In this document: positions 34,239 to 49,570 of the stretch, piece after piece
Numbering within the stretch: the stretch's first letter is position 1
Layout of the letters: every line of letters starts with the position of its first letter
Source: Styela clava
Taxonomy: Eukaryota > Chordata > Ascidiacea > Stolidobranchia > Styelidae
Length of the DNA: 64,000 bases
Direction of reading: 5' to 3'
Assembly: GCF_964204865.1 (NCBI RefSeq)
Contig: NC_135263.1
Coordinates: 12,879,426-12,943,425 of the forward strand
Made by a program: the position numbers and the translations under genes
The notes under the pieces: model-generated
The model's database searches: none
Told to the model about the DNA's origin: nothing
The model's input: only the letters and a program-made list of their open reading frames with translations

Positions 34239-37200
34239 ATGGGAAATATGGCTTTACATTTCGGATTTTATTTCATCCTTATAAATTCAGCATTGAGCAG
34301 CACGATATTATCCAGTGCAAGGGGAGAGGAATCTTATTACAGTACTATAGTCATTTTTAATATCACAGACCCTAAAACTGGACATTTTGAAAAGTTGGTG
34401 AGTGTTGAAATCATATTAGACTTTGTTCTGTTTTTATCACAAATATGAATGGGTAATCTGACTAAGTTGATTTCTGTCCAATGTGTTGCATCCGTTACTT
34501 ATTATCAAATATTTGTGGTCGTTTTTCCAGTTTTGTTTGCTCCCAAATAAATTATTTCAGAGTTTGTTGAATATTATCAAAATTTTTCTATACTACTGAT
34601 GATTTGCTTCTCAGTATCTAGCTTAATTTAAACAATCCCAGAACTCATGCACATAATAGAAGTCTTAGCATATTTGGTTTCAGCCATTTTCCAAGTATAA
34701 GCCAAAATTGAAAGCCGAATCTAAGGTCTACTTATTCTAAGAAGATTTTGATCTCTCTATAAGTCGGTACATATTGCTCTTGCTTTCTATAAATCCAAGA
34801 GAAATAAAAAAAACTCTGTTTTTTCTGATTGCATGTACCATTATTCTTAGTTAAAAGATAGTTTTTTTTGCAGGGCTCTGCTGATCCACATGATGATATT
34901 GGAAAATATGGATCAGCATCACCAAAAAAGAATGTAACAGGAGTAATTGCACTTCCGTTAAATCAATCTGGTCATATCTATGGATGCACTGAAGCGTATA
35001 ATGATGTTAAATTGAAAGTTCCATGGGTTGCATTAGTTGAAAGAGGGGAGTGTACATTTGCAAAAAAGATTGAAAAGGTTTGTATGCTTGCTTGTAGGAT
35101 TTACAGTATATGTACAGAGCATTAATGAATATCTGGCATGCCTGTGCCTTTAAATGTTTTTTTTTTCATGGGTTTAGATATAAGATCAATTACCATTTTA
35201 TTATCATTCAATTCTACTGCATCTGAAATAACAAACATTGTAGTTAATCGACTATGCTGGGTTACCTTGTCAAATGAATAATAACATGCTGAATACATTC
35301 TAATAACTTATCACCTAACTAGCTTAACTTGTCAACAGCTTTGATCAATTTTCAATAGATTTAGAATGCTGCTAAAGTTTATATTATGTAACTCCAAACT
35401 GTTTTGATAATATTTCAGCTATTTCTATTTTTCGATAATTTATATTACACTTGAAAAATTTATTCTTTTCATATTCTGATATTCTCTTGAGTATTGAAAT
35501 CACTCTTGATATGCCATGTTCATATGATATATGTTTTTGAAATTATATGAATGTATTATATTATATGTACCAATTGAAAATTCTACAGGCTTTCAATGCT
35601 AATGCATCAGGAATAATCGTGTTTGACACAAAGAATGATGTTATTGTAATGAGCCATGAAGGTAAATAATATTCTTTCAGACACTAAAAATATTATGTTA
35701 TACTTATTATTGTCATGAATGTATCTGTTGAATTAGTCTGGACAAACCTTGTCACTTCTGTGACTATTAGAAAGAATGCTCTTTGGCTGAAAATGATCAT
35801 TGTTGTGACACTGACATGTACAGCTTTTAGAAGGGAAAATTCTCAATGTCTTGAGACATAATTAGTAATTTTGCTACAAGATATAACATAAGATTAACTA
35901 GCCTAATAAATTAACGACATTCTGTCAACACCTGTGTCATACCAGTCTAACAGTTACTTTATAACTAAAGTTCTATGTTTTTCGAAGACCTAATTTGGCA
36001 CCCGCTACCAGTTAAATATCTTGTCTTAAGACTATATATTTGTATCCATTTTTCTGTCAGTTCTGACAGTGTATTCACAATCTATATGCCTATATCATTT
36101 TAATTAAGGTGCTGACCAAATTGTATCAGTTACCATATCACGAGATGTGGGAAGAGAAGTTGCTAAGAGAGTTAATAATGGACAAAAAGTAACTGTCAAT
36201 GTCACTCCTGGACAGCGATATGACAATGGGTAACTCGTTTTTTATGTCATGTTGATTGTAACTTTTCTCAGAGACTAGCCTCTTTTACTTCTGAGGAATT
36301 GCATGTATTCTTACTTGCAAATTCTCTAACAAATTACTTGGGCTATCTAGATTTGTATACATTTCATTAGCTTAATGAGGTAATTGGCAATTCTCAACTA
36401 AGTTTTTTTTTTACCAAGATGCCAAACAACTTATTAATCAGATGACCACCGCCCACTCATTCGACAGCAATTAAGATACCAATTGGTATTGATATTGGTG
36501 AAAAAAGCTTCAAAAATGACATCATTCGACATTGGTGCTCATCCCATATTTTATCCCATAGTTAAATATCTGTATCTCAAACATTTAATTTGTTAATAAC
36601 CATTTTCATATGTGTGGCCTTGACTGACTGATGTCTGACACATGATTTGGTCGTCTCTGGATAGTGTAAATTTTGTTGATGTACCCTACTTTGTTTTCTT
36701 TTTAAGTTTATAAATACTGGAAAAATAAATAATATTTTTGAATTTACCTCATAATGATGTTTGTTTGTTTAACAACTTCTATACCTCCCAATGATCAATT
36801 TTTTGAGACCCTGCTATTAACGATGCTCAAAAAAAGTTTGTGAAATCAAAGAGAATTTGTAAGTCAATCATTGGTTGGAAGTAGTGTATCTATCCTAAGA
36901 TGCAGGTTTGTAAAGACCCCAAATCTAACTTCTGTCATTCTCATTTTCAGATACCCCCTAAGAAACAAAACATCTATCATCTTTGTATCCTTGTCTTTTC
37001 TTATTTTAATGATCATATCATTGACATGGCTCATCGTTTATTATGTACAGAGATTTAGGCTCGTCCAGACTCCTGATATTTTGAAGGTTTGAATTTTAAG
37101 CTTTTTTTCATATTTTATCATGTTTTGTATGTTCGAGCAAACAGCTCATATCAGTGGGACTATCCACTACTGTAAATTGTACATAACTTCCTTATAGTCA

Positions 37201-40200
37201 AGATCTGAACATGTTTAAAATGATTGGATTTGAATTTTCGATTCTTTTTGGACATCATTAATTGAAATTTGTTCGTGTTGTTACAAAAATTGACCATATA
37301 TTTGTAATTTTGTGATCTTTGTAATCTGATCTTGAGTAATTTTTATTTATTTTATATATTGTAAACTTACCCTGTATATGAGCAATTCATCCAAAGTATT
37401 TCACATCTTTGCTGTGAGTGAATTACTAAAGATTTATTATGTGTAGTAAGATTGGAATATTTTGGGATGTTTGGACTTGGGATCATTGGAGATCATAGAT
37501 AAGATAATCAAAGATGACAATTTTTCACTCTTCCTTTTCCTCGAACAGGTTTTATGTAAAATATTTCGAATTCTAGTTTGTCAAGGAAATTTTGCTTATT
37601 ATGGGTGTCTGGTATTCATGGTATGGCATGGTTTTTTCAAGCCTGTGAATGAGATGTGTCAAACATTTTTCAGTAAATCTTATAAATAAATGAACCAAAG
37701 ACATTGTGGTACTTCAGGAAATGACCTGTTCTTGCTGACCAATAAAATCAGGCTGTGACGTCTATAAATGAATAGGTGCACGTTGCAGCCTTTCACACTT
37801 AAAAGTGTTGAATCTAATATGCATAGATTGTCTATGCTACCTAATCCTAATTTAAAATAAAGTTACATTTGTATTTGTATACTAATCAACAGCATGAACT
37901 ATTTGGTTATTTTAATGCCATCTGTGATTTGAAAGCGTAAATGCCAGTAAATGATTTTTCTAGGTAAAATGTCGCGCGGTTTTAGTTGGCTATAGTGTTT
38001 AAATTGATATTGATTTGTTTCGCCAATTCAATCGATAATCTTTATTTCTTGCCAACTCTGAGTCAAATTGCGTAAAATCTGATTTTAAATTTAAGCCTAA
38101 TTTTGTATTCTTGCGTTGTTCATTAAATAACATTTATACTACATTTGTGAACTTAAATTGTTAATTCCAATGGTAGGCCTAATACTAAACCAAACGCAAA
38201 ACAACAAATTAAACAAATAGACTCAAAAACAAAGAACAAAAATATACAAATGAACAAACTTTGAACCTTCCAACATCCATCCAGTTAGACAGCATTTTTT
38301 GAAATTTATTATAAGAACTTTTGACCATTTTTATGATCTTTCAGTTATATCTTGTTTTGTCTGAAGAAGTTAGACTAAGATCTAATGAAAGCTTACAAAT
38401 ATTCTTTCTATTTCGTGGAAAGAGATTATGCTATTCTTAATTATCTTAATTTGTCAATTGAAAAATTTAACTAGTTAACTACCTTTTTTTACAGTATATT
38501 TTATCATTAATAGATTGGTATAAGTAGACGGTCATGCTATAAATCGTTTGTCAACTTATATCTTAATTATATTATTGCTTGTATGTCTTTGCTGGTGGTT
38601 TTGACTTTCCTATAGGCTACCATTTTTGATTGTGATTATTGAATACATAAAAAGTACCCCTTTTGGAAATATTGTCAAATAGGCCATTTGCGTTCAATGC
38701 TCATACTGACATCGTGTTATAACTATGTTGTTCCACAGTTAGGTATCTCTGGGAATGTATAATCTTCACAGTCGAATGAGTCAATTCAGCTAAAGTTATC
38801 TACTAAGTATATATAAATAGCATGTAATCAAGGATTATATAATGTTAAATCTTTAGTTCAAATTTTTGCAAATGTTTTTGCATCTGTCATAAATGAACGA
38901 CAATGAATCAAAAAGTATTATTGCGATATTTTTCATATTGAGAAATGTTGTCAGTACTTTTGTCATATGTATTCAACACAAGCTGAATCAACCGTAACTC
39001 AAGTTGTATCACATAAGTGTGAGATTTGCTCAAAGTTAGTCATTCGTTTCATCATCATTAAATCTAATAGCCATCTTGTTTAGGTGTGAGTCAAGTTTGT
39101 TACCTAATTCGAAATAGACTGAATAATGTTAAAAATGAAGTTTTATCATTCTGGGAATATTTGAAATTTTTTTTGTTTGAAAACATCAACATCAAACATA
39201 GTTATGAAAATTAATTTCATATCTTTGCGTATATTATTAAAAAAATTATCCTGATAAAATCTTGTGTTATGTTTCTACATATTCAATTTTCTTTCAGATA
39301 TTGATTTGTGCAGTTTTCTCCTCACATTTTGATGCATTTTAAATCTATTCAGGGTAGAAAATATTTTACGAGGCTATTTCTGGAAACCTTTTTTTTTCTT
39401 AGGTTTTAAATTTATCCTATCTCATACAACCTCTTCTAGAATAGATTATTTTTTCATTTGTCACTTGGGATTCATATATGGAGATCTTATCAGTGCTTAA
39501 AAGTAATATATCAGTTCTATACCAGTCAACCATACCCTGACATAATTAGTTGTCAATTTATATGCAAAACAGTGCTACCGACAATATTTTATTCCAATTA
39601 ATTAGATACAAATGAACCCCTTTACATTACATATTTTATGATTTTGATGGTAATATTATAAATATGTCGCTATATACATACGCTAGGTTCATTTCAGTTT
39701 TGGTCATACGCTCAAATAATTCCCTTTCTTATTTCCCTGGTTCGTGAGCTGGTTTTTATAACGTTTATTTACTGGACTGTGTGTGAGGTCCATGTAGCTT
39801 AACCTATGTAATTTGTTGGTTCTTCAAACAATAGCAATTACTTGATAAAACAGACATTGCACCAGAATTCTGTTTGAATAACCTTCAATGGTATAAATCA
39901 CAGTAAATTGAATATTGAGACCTAATTTTTTTATTTTGGGGGTTTGCGAATAAATGATGATAGTTGATATTTAAATTAGGAAAAAAATGTTGTTATTATT
40001 ACCTTGAAGCTGATATGTCTGAACAAATCGAAATTTGAATCTATTCGGAATTGAATTTTATTCCTTATTTTGAATTCGTAATTTAAAATAAGTTAAATTG
40101 AATCATATGTGATGTCGGACAATTGGTGTCTTACAGCAGGGGTGTGCAAAGTGCGGCCCGCAATGGAAAATTGTGCGGCCCGTGGAGAAGTGCCAATTTT

Positions 40201-43200
40201 GAATGGTGCGCGGCCATCTAAACTAGTTTTGAAATTTAGTTGGATCTGGTTTCCTTTGCGTTGCAAATCTTATATCCGAGTTCAATTTATTATCTATGCC
40301 AATGACTTACAATGACCTAACAGCGAGGCGAACAACGCGATTCAAAAAGCTGTCCCTTGCTGAGCAGTAAACAATTTAAGGAAAATGCGGAGAATACGCT
40401 AATGAATTTGTAAGAACGGGCAATTGAAGATTAGGCTACTGGAAAGCAATTTGAAAAAATTTAATATTATATAGATACAAAAGCTAAATGAGTTTTGGTT
40501 CTAGCCTATCAATTGATTTGGTCTAAATCTAATCTAGAATAAGATTTGACAGAAAATTATTTGGAAATGAATCTTACCGAAAACACCAAGATAACTTTCC
40601 ACATTTAAAAAAGTCATGGCTTCAAATATGGCACTTTCCGGTAACATATTTATTTCATTTATTTTTAAAATGAGCCATTTTGTGCCTGCAACTAATAGAA
40701 AGCCTACCGGTATGTTAAATGACGGTGCGGCCCGCGGTTTCACTCAGTTATTAATATTTGGCCCGCCCGCGAAAAAGGTTGCACACGCCTGTCTTACAGT
40801 ATCTCCAGAAATTAATTTCTGTGTCAAATAAATGAAAGAATTTCTATGTTAATAAACTGAAAAAAAAAATAGAAAACAATCAAATAATCGTTCATCCTAA
40901 TTTTCTTGCATTTCCAAATTGAAACTCACTGAATATACATTGATTTATTGGTGTTTTTTGTTGAACAGGATCCATTTCATAATACATACATTCGATATTC
41001 TATTTTTCAAAATATATTTTGAATAGTAGATCATTTGACTGTAGTCTTGCTATCACTGTGTTGAGAACACTCGTGATAGATAATGTTCAATTTAATTAGA
41101 AAATCAGGAAATGTTTGAAAATGAAATTCAACCATCTATTTCAATTTGTATTATCAATGAATAGAACAATAACAACACGACTAGAAATTCAATATGGTTA
41201 CATGAAACAAAAATCGTGATTCCGTCAGAACAGCTGACCAATTCAAATGTAAAACTTGAAAGCCATTATATCAATGATGACTTTGTAACTAAATACCTTT
41301 AAAAGTTTTGTTGTATTTACTTTTTTCTATATTTTCTGAAAGCCAAATAAAATATAGGTCCCAATTGTGCTGTATTATACGGATCATCTGTTGCTCATTC
41401 ATAATAAGTGCTCTTTTAGGAGTGGATTAGGTTTCAATCAATATTCCCAATTAAAGATATTGGATTTTATGTAGGATATTATTTGATCTTTCAAATTATT
41501 ATTTTCAATTGATCAGATGTTACTATAAGCTTTCTTCATGTTATGTTGTTACTCATTACCTCTGATTTAATTAGATGGATTTTGACCTTTCTCAAATTAC
41601 ATTATGCCTGGAGGCACACGTTGATATCAAACACTAACTGACAATATCATTGCTAGTACTCACTAATTTATGCACAAAGTATAATATTAGTTTAACAGTC
41701 TATAGACCGAAAGGTATATAAATATATATATATATATTTTTGAGCTCTGCGTGGGAGATTACATTTTTGAAATCAAGTAGAAATTGGCTACCAGAGAGCT
41801 CATTTTTTAGAAAAATTGAAATTTGTATTGCGTGTCTTGTACTTTTTCATCACTGTACTGAGCAACTCGAGTTCACAAATCACACTGGGTATGAGATAAT
41901 TCCCTATATATACTATACATGGATTGTACTATGTATGGAATATTTTCCCTTTTTTTGGGGTTTGTCAATCCAAATTTGCTGGTTTTGCGAAGATTGCAAA
42001 ATCATGTGGGATTTTTACTGATTGCTTTCAGCAAGCTAGTGCTCGATGAATGCCATATTTACTCGACCACAATACCACCTTGTGTCTACATACTTGAACA
42101 TTACTTACATCAATGTGTAGCTTGTAATGATTGTATTAATGCATCATTGCCTAAATCCAAAATAAGTCAATAATACATCTTGAATACCATTACCAAGCTT
42201 CTTATTATCATAGCAATATCGACTCAAGAAAACAATCTGCCGAACTGAAAAGTTTCGTCTTTTACTACACTAGCATCGAACATCTCATGCTTATTAGGGA
42301 CCTTAAAATGTGTCACTCATTGGCATTATACCACTCTCAAGAAAATACCTTTTTGTTATGTTATTGAAATTCTAACTTTCTTTTCAGCAACGACGAAATC
42401 AAGCAAGAAAAATTATTAATGAACTGCCAAAGAAGATACTGAAAGAAGGTGATAAAGAACTTTTGAATGACGACATTTGTCCCATTTGTATCGAGAGTTA
42501 TAAAGTTTGCGATATTTTAAGGATATTACCATGCGAGTGAGTATTCAACTATTAATTTAATATTTTTTAATAAACAAATTAGAGATATTCAGATACTTTC
42601 TGTGAAACCCAATTTTTTACAAACCCAGTATAATAAAAAAGAGTAAACGGATAAATGAAACCTTTAAAAATTTGATTTGCCTGAATGTACCAATGTAAGT
42701 GCTATAGGTTTATTTATATTCGATGTGTATTTCAATAATTCAGAAAACTTTTATGATAATTTGTACATATTTAGAAGATTGATGCAAAAATACAATTGGG
42801 TTTTGGAATGTTGTGTGCTGTTATAAACAAATTGAATTGATAAAACAGACATACAATATTTCTACTGAATTGACAATCTTTGAGTCAGCGACATCATCAT
42901 TGACAACTGTCAGCATACAAAAGTCATATGAATGAACTTCTATTGTGCTAAAAATATGCTACATAATTAAGAAAGTATAATGACACAAATTAAGGGAATC
43001 AATACCAAGAATGCATGCTACACCTTGCCAATAATTATGTCTCATAAATCGCCATTTGTCATCTTTGTTTTCTGAGATTTTGAATTCTGAATTTAATCAA
43101 TTTTAAGATATGTTATGTAACTAGAGTTCCTTGTTTTGCCTATAACTTGAAAATAGGACTCGAACATAGCAATTAGAGGTAATTTCACGAGAGATCAAAT

Positions 43201-46200
43201 TTTGAGAATTAACTTGGCCAAGAAAAAATTAAGTTTGAAAGCAGAAACCTCATGTGAGTTCTAGAAATAATATAGATCTTATATTACCTTTTGACTAATT
43301 TTGATGTGGTTCTCATTTGCTATGATATTACGTTGCATGTTGATACTACGCAATGACAAATTGTGCCCTGGGGTACTATAATAAGCCAGCAGAAAACCTA
43401 GACATTATTGAAGTTTAATTTGCAAAAAATGGTTGACTAATATTTTTTGAAACTCGATTAAAGCATAAATTGTACAAATTTTATGAGGTAAAATATGATG
43501 AAATCTAACCATATCTGATTTTGGAGTTATAAAAATGAATCGAGAATAATGAATATTAGAAGAATTACCATGCCATACTATAAACTGGTAGAGGTAGGTA
43601 TTAGCCATTAGTTCTATGAGATCTCTATTCAAGTAAAGGAATATTTAAATACTATATTTCTGTTATTAATAAGTTGGTGGGGTATTTAAAGTCAGTTCAC
43701 CCTTGAGTATTGGGCAATAGAGATGAGATGAATTAATTTTGCAACAAAATTATATTGAATATGAGTTTGGAATGAATTGGATTTCACTCCAACGCAAGAT
43801 ATAACACCATTTATAAGCATGAATTTATAAACTTTTGACTGGTCAGACATTTTTGTGGTCAGTTATGCACCATAACGTGGCATTGCACTCCAAAAATAGC
43901 TTATTAATATGAGGTCTTTACACCTTTGTTCTGAAATAGCAGCTACGAGACATTATCAACATAATCATGTGCACTTTGAAACATACAGGAACACCTTTGC
44001 AATGAACCCGTCATAAAGTAACTTCCTTCTTAATAATGGAGTTTGCACCTAAATGATGATCGTTATAGCTCTTAAAAAGTCTTTTAACAGTCTTAGAAAT
44101 TTTTGTTTGAGGATCATTTTTTTTTAAGTTAAAGGTTCATTTCAATAATTTTTAATGCTGCTAACTGCACAATCAGACATATACACAGAAATTTCATGCA
44201 AAGTTTTTTCCATCCATACTTGGGAAACAATAAATTTGATTGGATCATGTTAGAATCTAGCCAAAGTCATTGTCATGTATATTTTTATTTCAATTCTCCA
44301 AATGTTTGGGAAATCCGGAAACATTATTGAGCATTTACATGACCTTAAAGGGACTTCTTATACATATCATATCACTAATACTGAGTCTATCAAAAGCCAA
44401 TTCCCTACTGTTTATCGAAACTTGTTTCAAACGATACATTGCTTGTTCAATAGATCTAGGGCTATGGATTCATTTTATTCATTTCTGATACTTTAGGTAA
44501 GCTAAATATGAATGTGCATTTGAAAATGCATATTAGTAGGTTTTGATATAACAATCAATACAATGCATTACTATTAGTAGGTTCTCAATATTATAATGCA
44601 TTCTATTGATTGCTGCCTGTATATAGGCTGTAGTTCTATTGATCTCGAACAAGGAAATTGGAAAGTACTTTCGAGAATATAGAGTCATTCAAAGTTAGAG
44701 GTTTGTTTTGGAATTTTATTACTAAAAGTACCTGCGTGATGAGTCAAGCCTTTACGTTGTTAGTTACTCATGATTTCTGGTTTTTATCCAATTGTTTCAT
44801 TGTTGAAAATTGTCTGAATGATGAATAGAAGGGTGCCTATACTATGTAACTTCTTATTTGGGAATTATAATATGAAAGAGCACTTTCTCATATTATTTTT
44901 CACTTCATTGGTGTTTTATTGAAAAGTGTCCAAATGATGCATATCGATTTCTTATTTTCTATTTGTCAGGGATGTGACCGCAAAGTTTTTCCGATGACCC
45001 ACCAAGTCACAGGGGTCACACCGAAGGGACCACAGATAGTTTTTAGGGGAATACAAGTTTGGAAGATAAAAATTATTGATTTAAATTTGCGACCACAAAA
45101 ATCTGGAATAGCAATGTAGCAGGAAAGTTATGGCTTATTTAGCCGACCGAAAAATATAATTCTCTCAAAGTGGAATTCCAGACTGTTTTGAAACCATGAA
45201 AATATTTTCCATAAACGTTTCATGGTAATTTGTATTTGTTTGTAGGGTGGATTCAAGATTCAGATCTACTAGGATTCGAGTCGAATCCACTATTTTTAGT
45301 CTTGGATGTGATCGAGTCTGTGCTTTCATTCTTATCCTGTTCTATTTTATTAACTTACTCATGCGCTATGTATTGTTATATCTTTGAAGCACCGTATAAA
45401 ACAATATTTTGTCGAAACTATGTATTACAGTAGCTTTTCAAACTCCCTATATTTCAGTAATTTGTCCTTCTTATTTTGTGTACGCGACGCACTGATGTGC
45501 CAATAAAACTTATAATGTTTCTGTGAATGAACTAACAACATATATGTGCTAGTGCAATACATTTGTGGTTTTGGTTGGTTTAGAAACGAGTAATTATGCG
45601 CTCATGCATGATAAAAGTCGTTTCAGGTCAAATTGTTATACATATTTATTATAGATAGGGGGGATTGGCCCTTCGGTTGCACTTTTACTTAAAAAAAAGA
45701 TATTCTGTAACTCAAAAGCAGGGAAATTAACAATGAGTGACGTTAAAATTAAAACCAGCACACGAACTTATAAACCACTAGTAGCTAAACGACATTATAT
45801 GCCAATCCTTAACAGATGTGGTGAATGGCATTGATGAGCATGCGGTCGAGAGTACGTCTCTTGTGTTTTTCATTATGATGTTGCATATCTTGTAGATTTT
45901 ACTTGCAACCTGCAACAGCAAGTTTCTCATTGGTCCAAACATTGATTAATTATCTACTCCCCACAGTCATTTGTTCCAATATGAAATTTTTTTAGTCTAA
46001 CTGCTTTAATCGCAGGGCTATTATAAAGCGCATAATATCATTTTTTTAAATTCATTTTCAGTCACATCTTGCATCGGAAATGTGTTGATCCATGGTTAAG
46101 AATGAAGGAAACGTGTCCGATGTGCAAGTTGGATGTTTTGAAATGCAGAGGACTGAAGGTATTTATTCTGTTTACAACTAGTTTATGAATTAGTTACTTA

Positions 46201-47348
46201 CTAGAATAGAAGCTAATATTTGTCTTCTGATTAAGATGTCAGACCTCCTTTATCCAGAAAAAATACTTCATTGCTTTCAATGTAATTACAAGCTACAGGC
46301 TGAGTTGAAAAAAAGAAGACATATGCTTCAACTCTTTGTTTTATCTTATTATTAAATTATTTCTTTCATAAATATAGAAATTTATCTCAAATAGGAAAAT
46401 GATGTTAATTACACTCTACAGACACTATCTGTGTTTTAAAGCATGTGTTATCTTTTACTTTATAGATGAGTTATTATTATTCATTTTTTTCTTTTCAGCC
46501 TTCTTCTCATGATTCACATCCAATATTTGGTCCAACTTCCAGTGCCCCAGTTGTAGAAGTGTGGGAGGTTTGTAAATAAAATTCATTCCGTTTCATTCAA
46601 TAACATAATTGGCTGTGGCCATATGATTCAGCCATGCACTTTTATTCCTGAATTTTGCACCCCACAGGGAGGGTCAAGCAATACAGTGGTGCCTGAACCT
46701 TTCATGGAGAAATAACAAAAACGGATCTTTGATTTCATCGACAATTTTTCATTTTGTATAATCTCGTTTATTCAACTATTGAAAATTGAACCGTGATAAT
46801 GGGTTTGTTGCTTTTGCGATACACTCACATCTGGGTTTATATTGTAACAGATTATCAGCAATAATGTCTTGTATATTCACTAATGGTTTTACTTTATTTA
46901 TTGCATTTCTTTTGAAATAATAATATTCTCAAAGGATAAATGGGCATGTATTACAGAATAGTCTGTTATGTTTTGAAGTACCTACCACTGAAGTTTATCA
47001 TTTACCAGTAAACAATTTCAAATTTTGCTAATTTTAACATTTTGTTTTGCCTGAGCTTGACATATAAACTGCAGTGACGCTGCACCATGGCAGTATTCAA
47101 TTCGAGCACAAATTACTATATTATGAATCTCAAAAATATTACATTTTAATTTTCAGCCCGAAAGAGATGAAGCAACCATTGTTTCAACTTCGACCGATTC
47201 TCTTGTCCACGGATCCCATGAATCTACCGCACTTGTCGTGGTTGAGTCTTCTCGCTCAATTGAAAGTGAAAACAACAATAATAGATTAGACTCTAATGCA
47301 CATAACACACATGATCCTGATATTCCAGGACCTTCAACCCAAGCATGA
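34239..47348 (+). CDS. PA-TM-RING E3 ubiquitin ligase, Goliath (RNF130/RNF149/RNF150) family
   Basis: Nine exons join in phase: 34239-34397, 34874-35077, 35589-35661, 36109-36229, 36951-37086, 42388-42536, 46062-46158, 46499-46567, 47157-47348. They give 1200 nt, 399 residues. In order there is a signal peptide (about 1-21), a luminal protease-associated (PA) domain (about 55-175) with several N-glycosylation sequons (NIT, NVT, NQS, NAS), a membrane segment (about 193-217), and a cytosolic RING-H2 finger with Cys262, Cys265, Cys280, His282, His285, Cys288, Cys299 and Cys302. A low-complexity acidic/Ser tail follows. CIESYK, RILPC and CPMCK around the finger, and [18 protein letters not shown] in the membrane segment, are closest to Goliath among PA-TM-RING proteins. 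These ligases sit in endosomes and ubiquitinate membrane cargo or trafficking proteins. All zinc ligands are present. Exon 5 ends at a weak GTTTGA donor and is followed by a 5.3-kb intron. Confidence 0.92.
40137..40791. mobile_element. hAT-type element with perfect 8-bp duplication in a RING-gene intron
   Basis: The left end CAGGGGTGTGCAAA is matched in inverse by the right end TTGCACACGCCTG. TCTTACAG is repeated exactly at 40129-40136 and 40792-40799. The subterminal GCGGCCCGC motif occurs near both ends. At 655 bp it has no transposase and lies in the 5.3-kb intron 5 of the RING gene. Confidence 0.92.
41718..41738. repeat. AT microsatellite
   Basis: A short (AT)n run lies in the large intron of the RING gene. 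Confidence 0.7.
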
Positions 47349-47450
47349 ATTTGAATAATAATTTTGTGTTGTTTTTTGTTTAACGCATGTAAATCAGTTA
47401 TTCTCTAATGCGAGACTGGTATTCATATGCTGTGAAGGGAATTGTTTGTC

Positions 47451-47456
47451 ATTAAA
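47451..47456 (+). terminator. Candidate poly(A) signal of the RING ligase gene
   Basis: ATTAAA, the commonest variant of AATAAA, lies about 100 bases after the stop codon, followed by T-rich sequence. Confidence 0.4.
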
Positions 47457-49570
47457 GTCCTTTCACTAATGCCATATCGATTTGTTCTTTTCATATCATG
47501 ATTGGGTTTTGGACAAAATGTTGACTCAAAAAAGTTAAATGATCGGTTTGTTTTGTGTGATATCTTCAGTAACGTAACTTTCGTTTTATTTTACTCTCTG
47601 ATTTACAAAAAGCACTTATCTGTTATTCATGCTCTATCCTGTATCAAGTAGCGATTTTGTGTCATTTATTTTTTTACATTTGCTTCTTCGGAGTGAATAT
47701 TTATCTGCACCAGATTGGTAACCCTAGTAGTGCCAAGGTTTGATGTTTCTCAATCAACCAGTACCTACTCGAATAGAGTAGAATGTCGTTTGGAGTAAAA
47801 GGTGTGAAACGCTTCATAAAACTATCTAAATACCCACTCTCAGTTTTAAGGTTTTTAAATTTTGTTTTGATTAATTGACAGCTTGACACCATACATATAT
47901 TGTAACAGAAACTGTTGTTATTATTTAACTCCACTGAAACATAAGTCATCAAATGATGGTTTAATAGGTGATCAGATTCTTGAATCATTTTCTGGGCGGT
48001 TTGCATGACATTATTATGGAATTCAATTCTCACAAAGGAATTATTCTACTAGCCTTGAATAATGAAAGCAACTTGCAACTCATAAAATCATGTCAAAAAA
48101 CCACCAATAACAAGCAACAATTTGGTATTTTCAAGGCCTAGCTTTGTTTTCTAATTTTCATTCATTTTTAAAGTCTTGTTTAAAACACTAGAATTCTATA
48201 TAAAATCCACATGAAACCACTCTTTCTCGGTTTTCCAGCGATCCTCTTTCCAGCGATTTTTATCCTCTTGAAAAATCGAATTTTGAGAGCTGAGTATTTC
48301 TTTGTATTATATATCAACACAATCTTGTCTAAATTTCTTCTAAACTTCCTGAGTTTAAGTGAGCTTGTTTTAAATGCTTATTTTGCTTAGACATGCAAAC
48401 ATGATATGCCACATTCATTTGATTTACTCTTAAGCCCAGTACTGACAGTATTGCTCTATTTTTCCGTTTTCTTCTATCTTTGTAAATAAGTTTTCTTTTC
48501 TTCTCAACTCTGTAGAATGGAAATATTCTTTTCAATAATATTAGCCCATATTATCGGCTTCGACACCATTGAAATCATTGATCATATACAGAGATATAAA
48601 TCTTGAAATTGTGATATTCCAAAACTGTAAAGCAACATTGCCACTTATGCCATGTTTATTCCTCTTGGAAGTGGTCAGACAGACACAAAGTGTAAAAACT
48701 GGATGGAGAACTAGGATATTGCAATAATTTTTATGAATGGGCCCCCTTGTTGCTATCTTCCTGTAAGCAGCACTGAAAATCTATTATGATTGTACTCCCG
48801 AAGTTGTGTAACTTTTGGATACAAGGCTATTACGACTGGTAGATCATGACAAGACTGTTGGTTTATAATATGGGCCCAACAACTTCATGTTCTCACAATC
48901 CAATTCATTTTTAGAAAATCCAATTCCACATCGCGAAATATTACTTGGTATATAGTCATTAAGATTGCAATTTCCTTGGATTGAACTCACCCATTAGCTT
49001 AATCAAGGTTAAGTAAAATTCTACTTAGTGTGTTGTTTTATTTAGATCTCATGTTCCCAGTTAAAATGTGTAATTTGGAATTATATCTTGAAGATATTTA
49101 TTGGATGAAACATCATTATTTCAAGTGATTCAACCCTTCCTTCTGTCATTCATTTACTGGGCGAAACCTGGCTTGCAAAGCTCCACATGCCCTTTCTGCA
49201 TTTTATTTAGTGCCGTTTTGTTTGATTTTCTTTTGTTTTTGTCTGGTATTATTTTTCTTTTTGAAATGATAATTGTATTAATCACAGTTTTCCCTACGGT
49301 TATTACAAATATAGAAAACTTTGTTTTATTTGTACTGGTTTTACATCGTGCACAGGTTTTTACTTGATTGGCTTGCTGTACACTGGAGGATTCTTGCTGT
49401 CACAGGATGGATGTGATTTTTCATATTCATACCGGGGACTGGAATGCCCACGGCTTATATGATAAACCGCGCGGTTCCATTACATTTGAACCCACGACAA
49501 TTGCATCTATGGATTTTTTTTTGTTTTACGGATTTTTGAACCCATACTAACCCTAACCCACAGGTTTTAG
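47457..49570. other. Intergenic region, no gene recognised
   Basis: A minus-strand ORF of 110 codons at 47701-48033 has no recognisable features and no promoter or splice context. The rest is AT-rich. It ends in CTAACCCTAACCC (49549-49561), a telomere-like stretch next to the hAT transposon. Confidence 0.45.

Noticed and set aside
47701..48033. A 110-codon minus-strand ORF downstream of the RING gene
   Set aside because: No family similarity, signal peptide, promoter or splice context; AT-rich composition.
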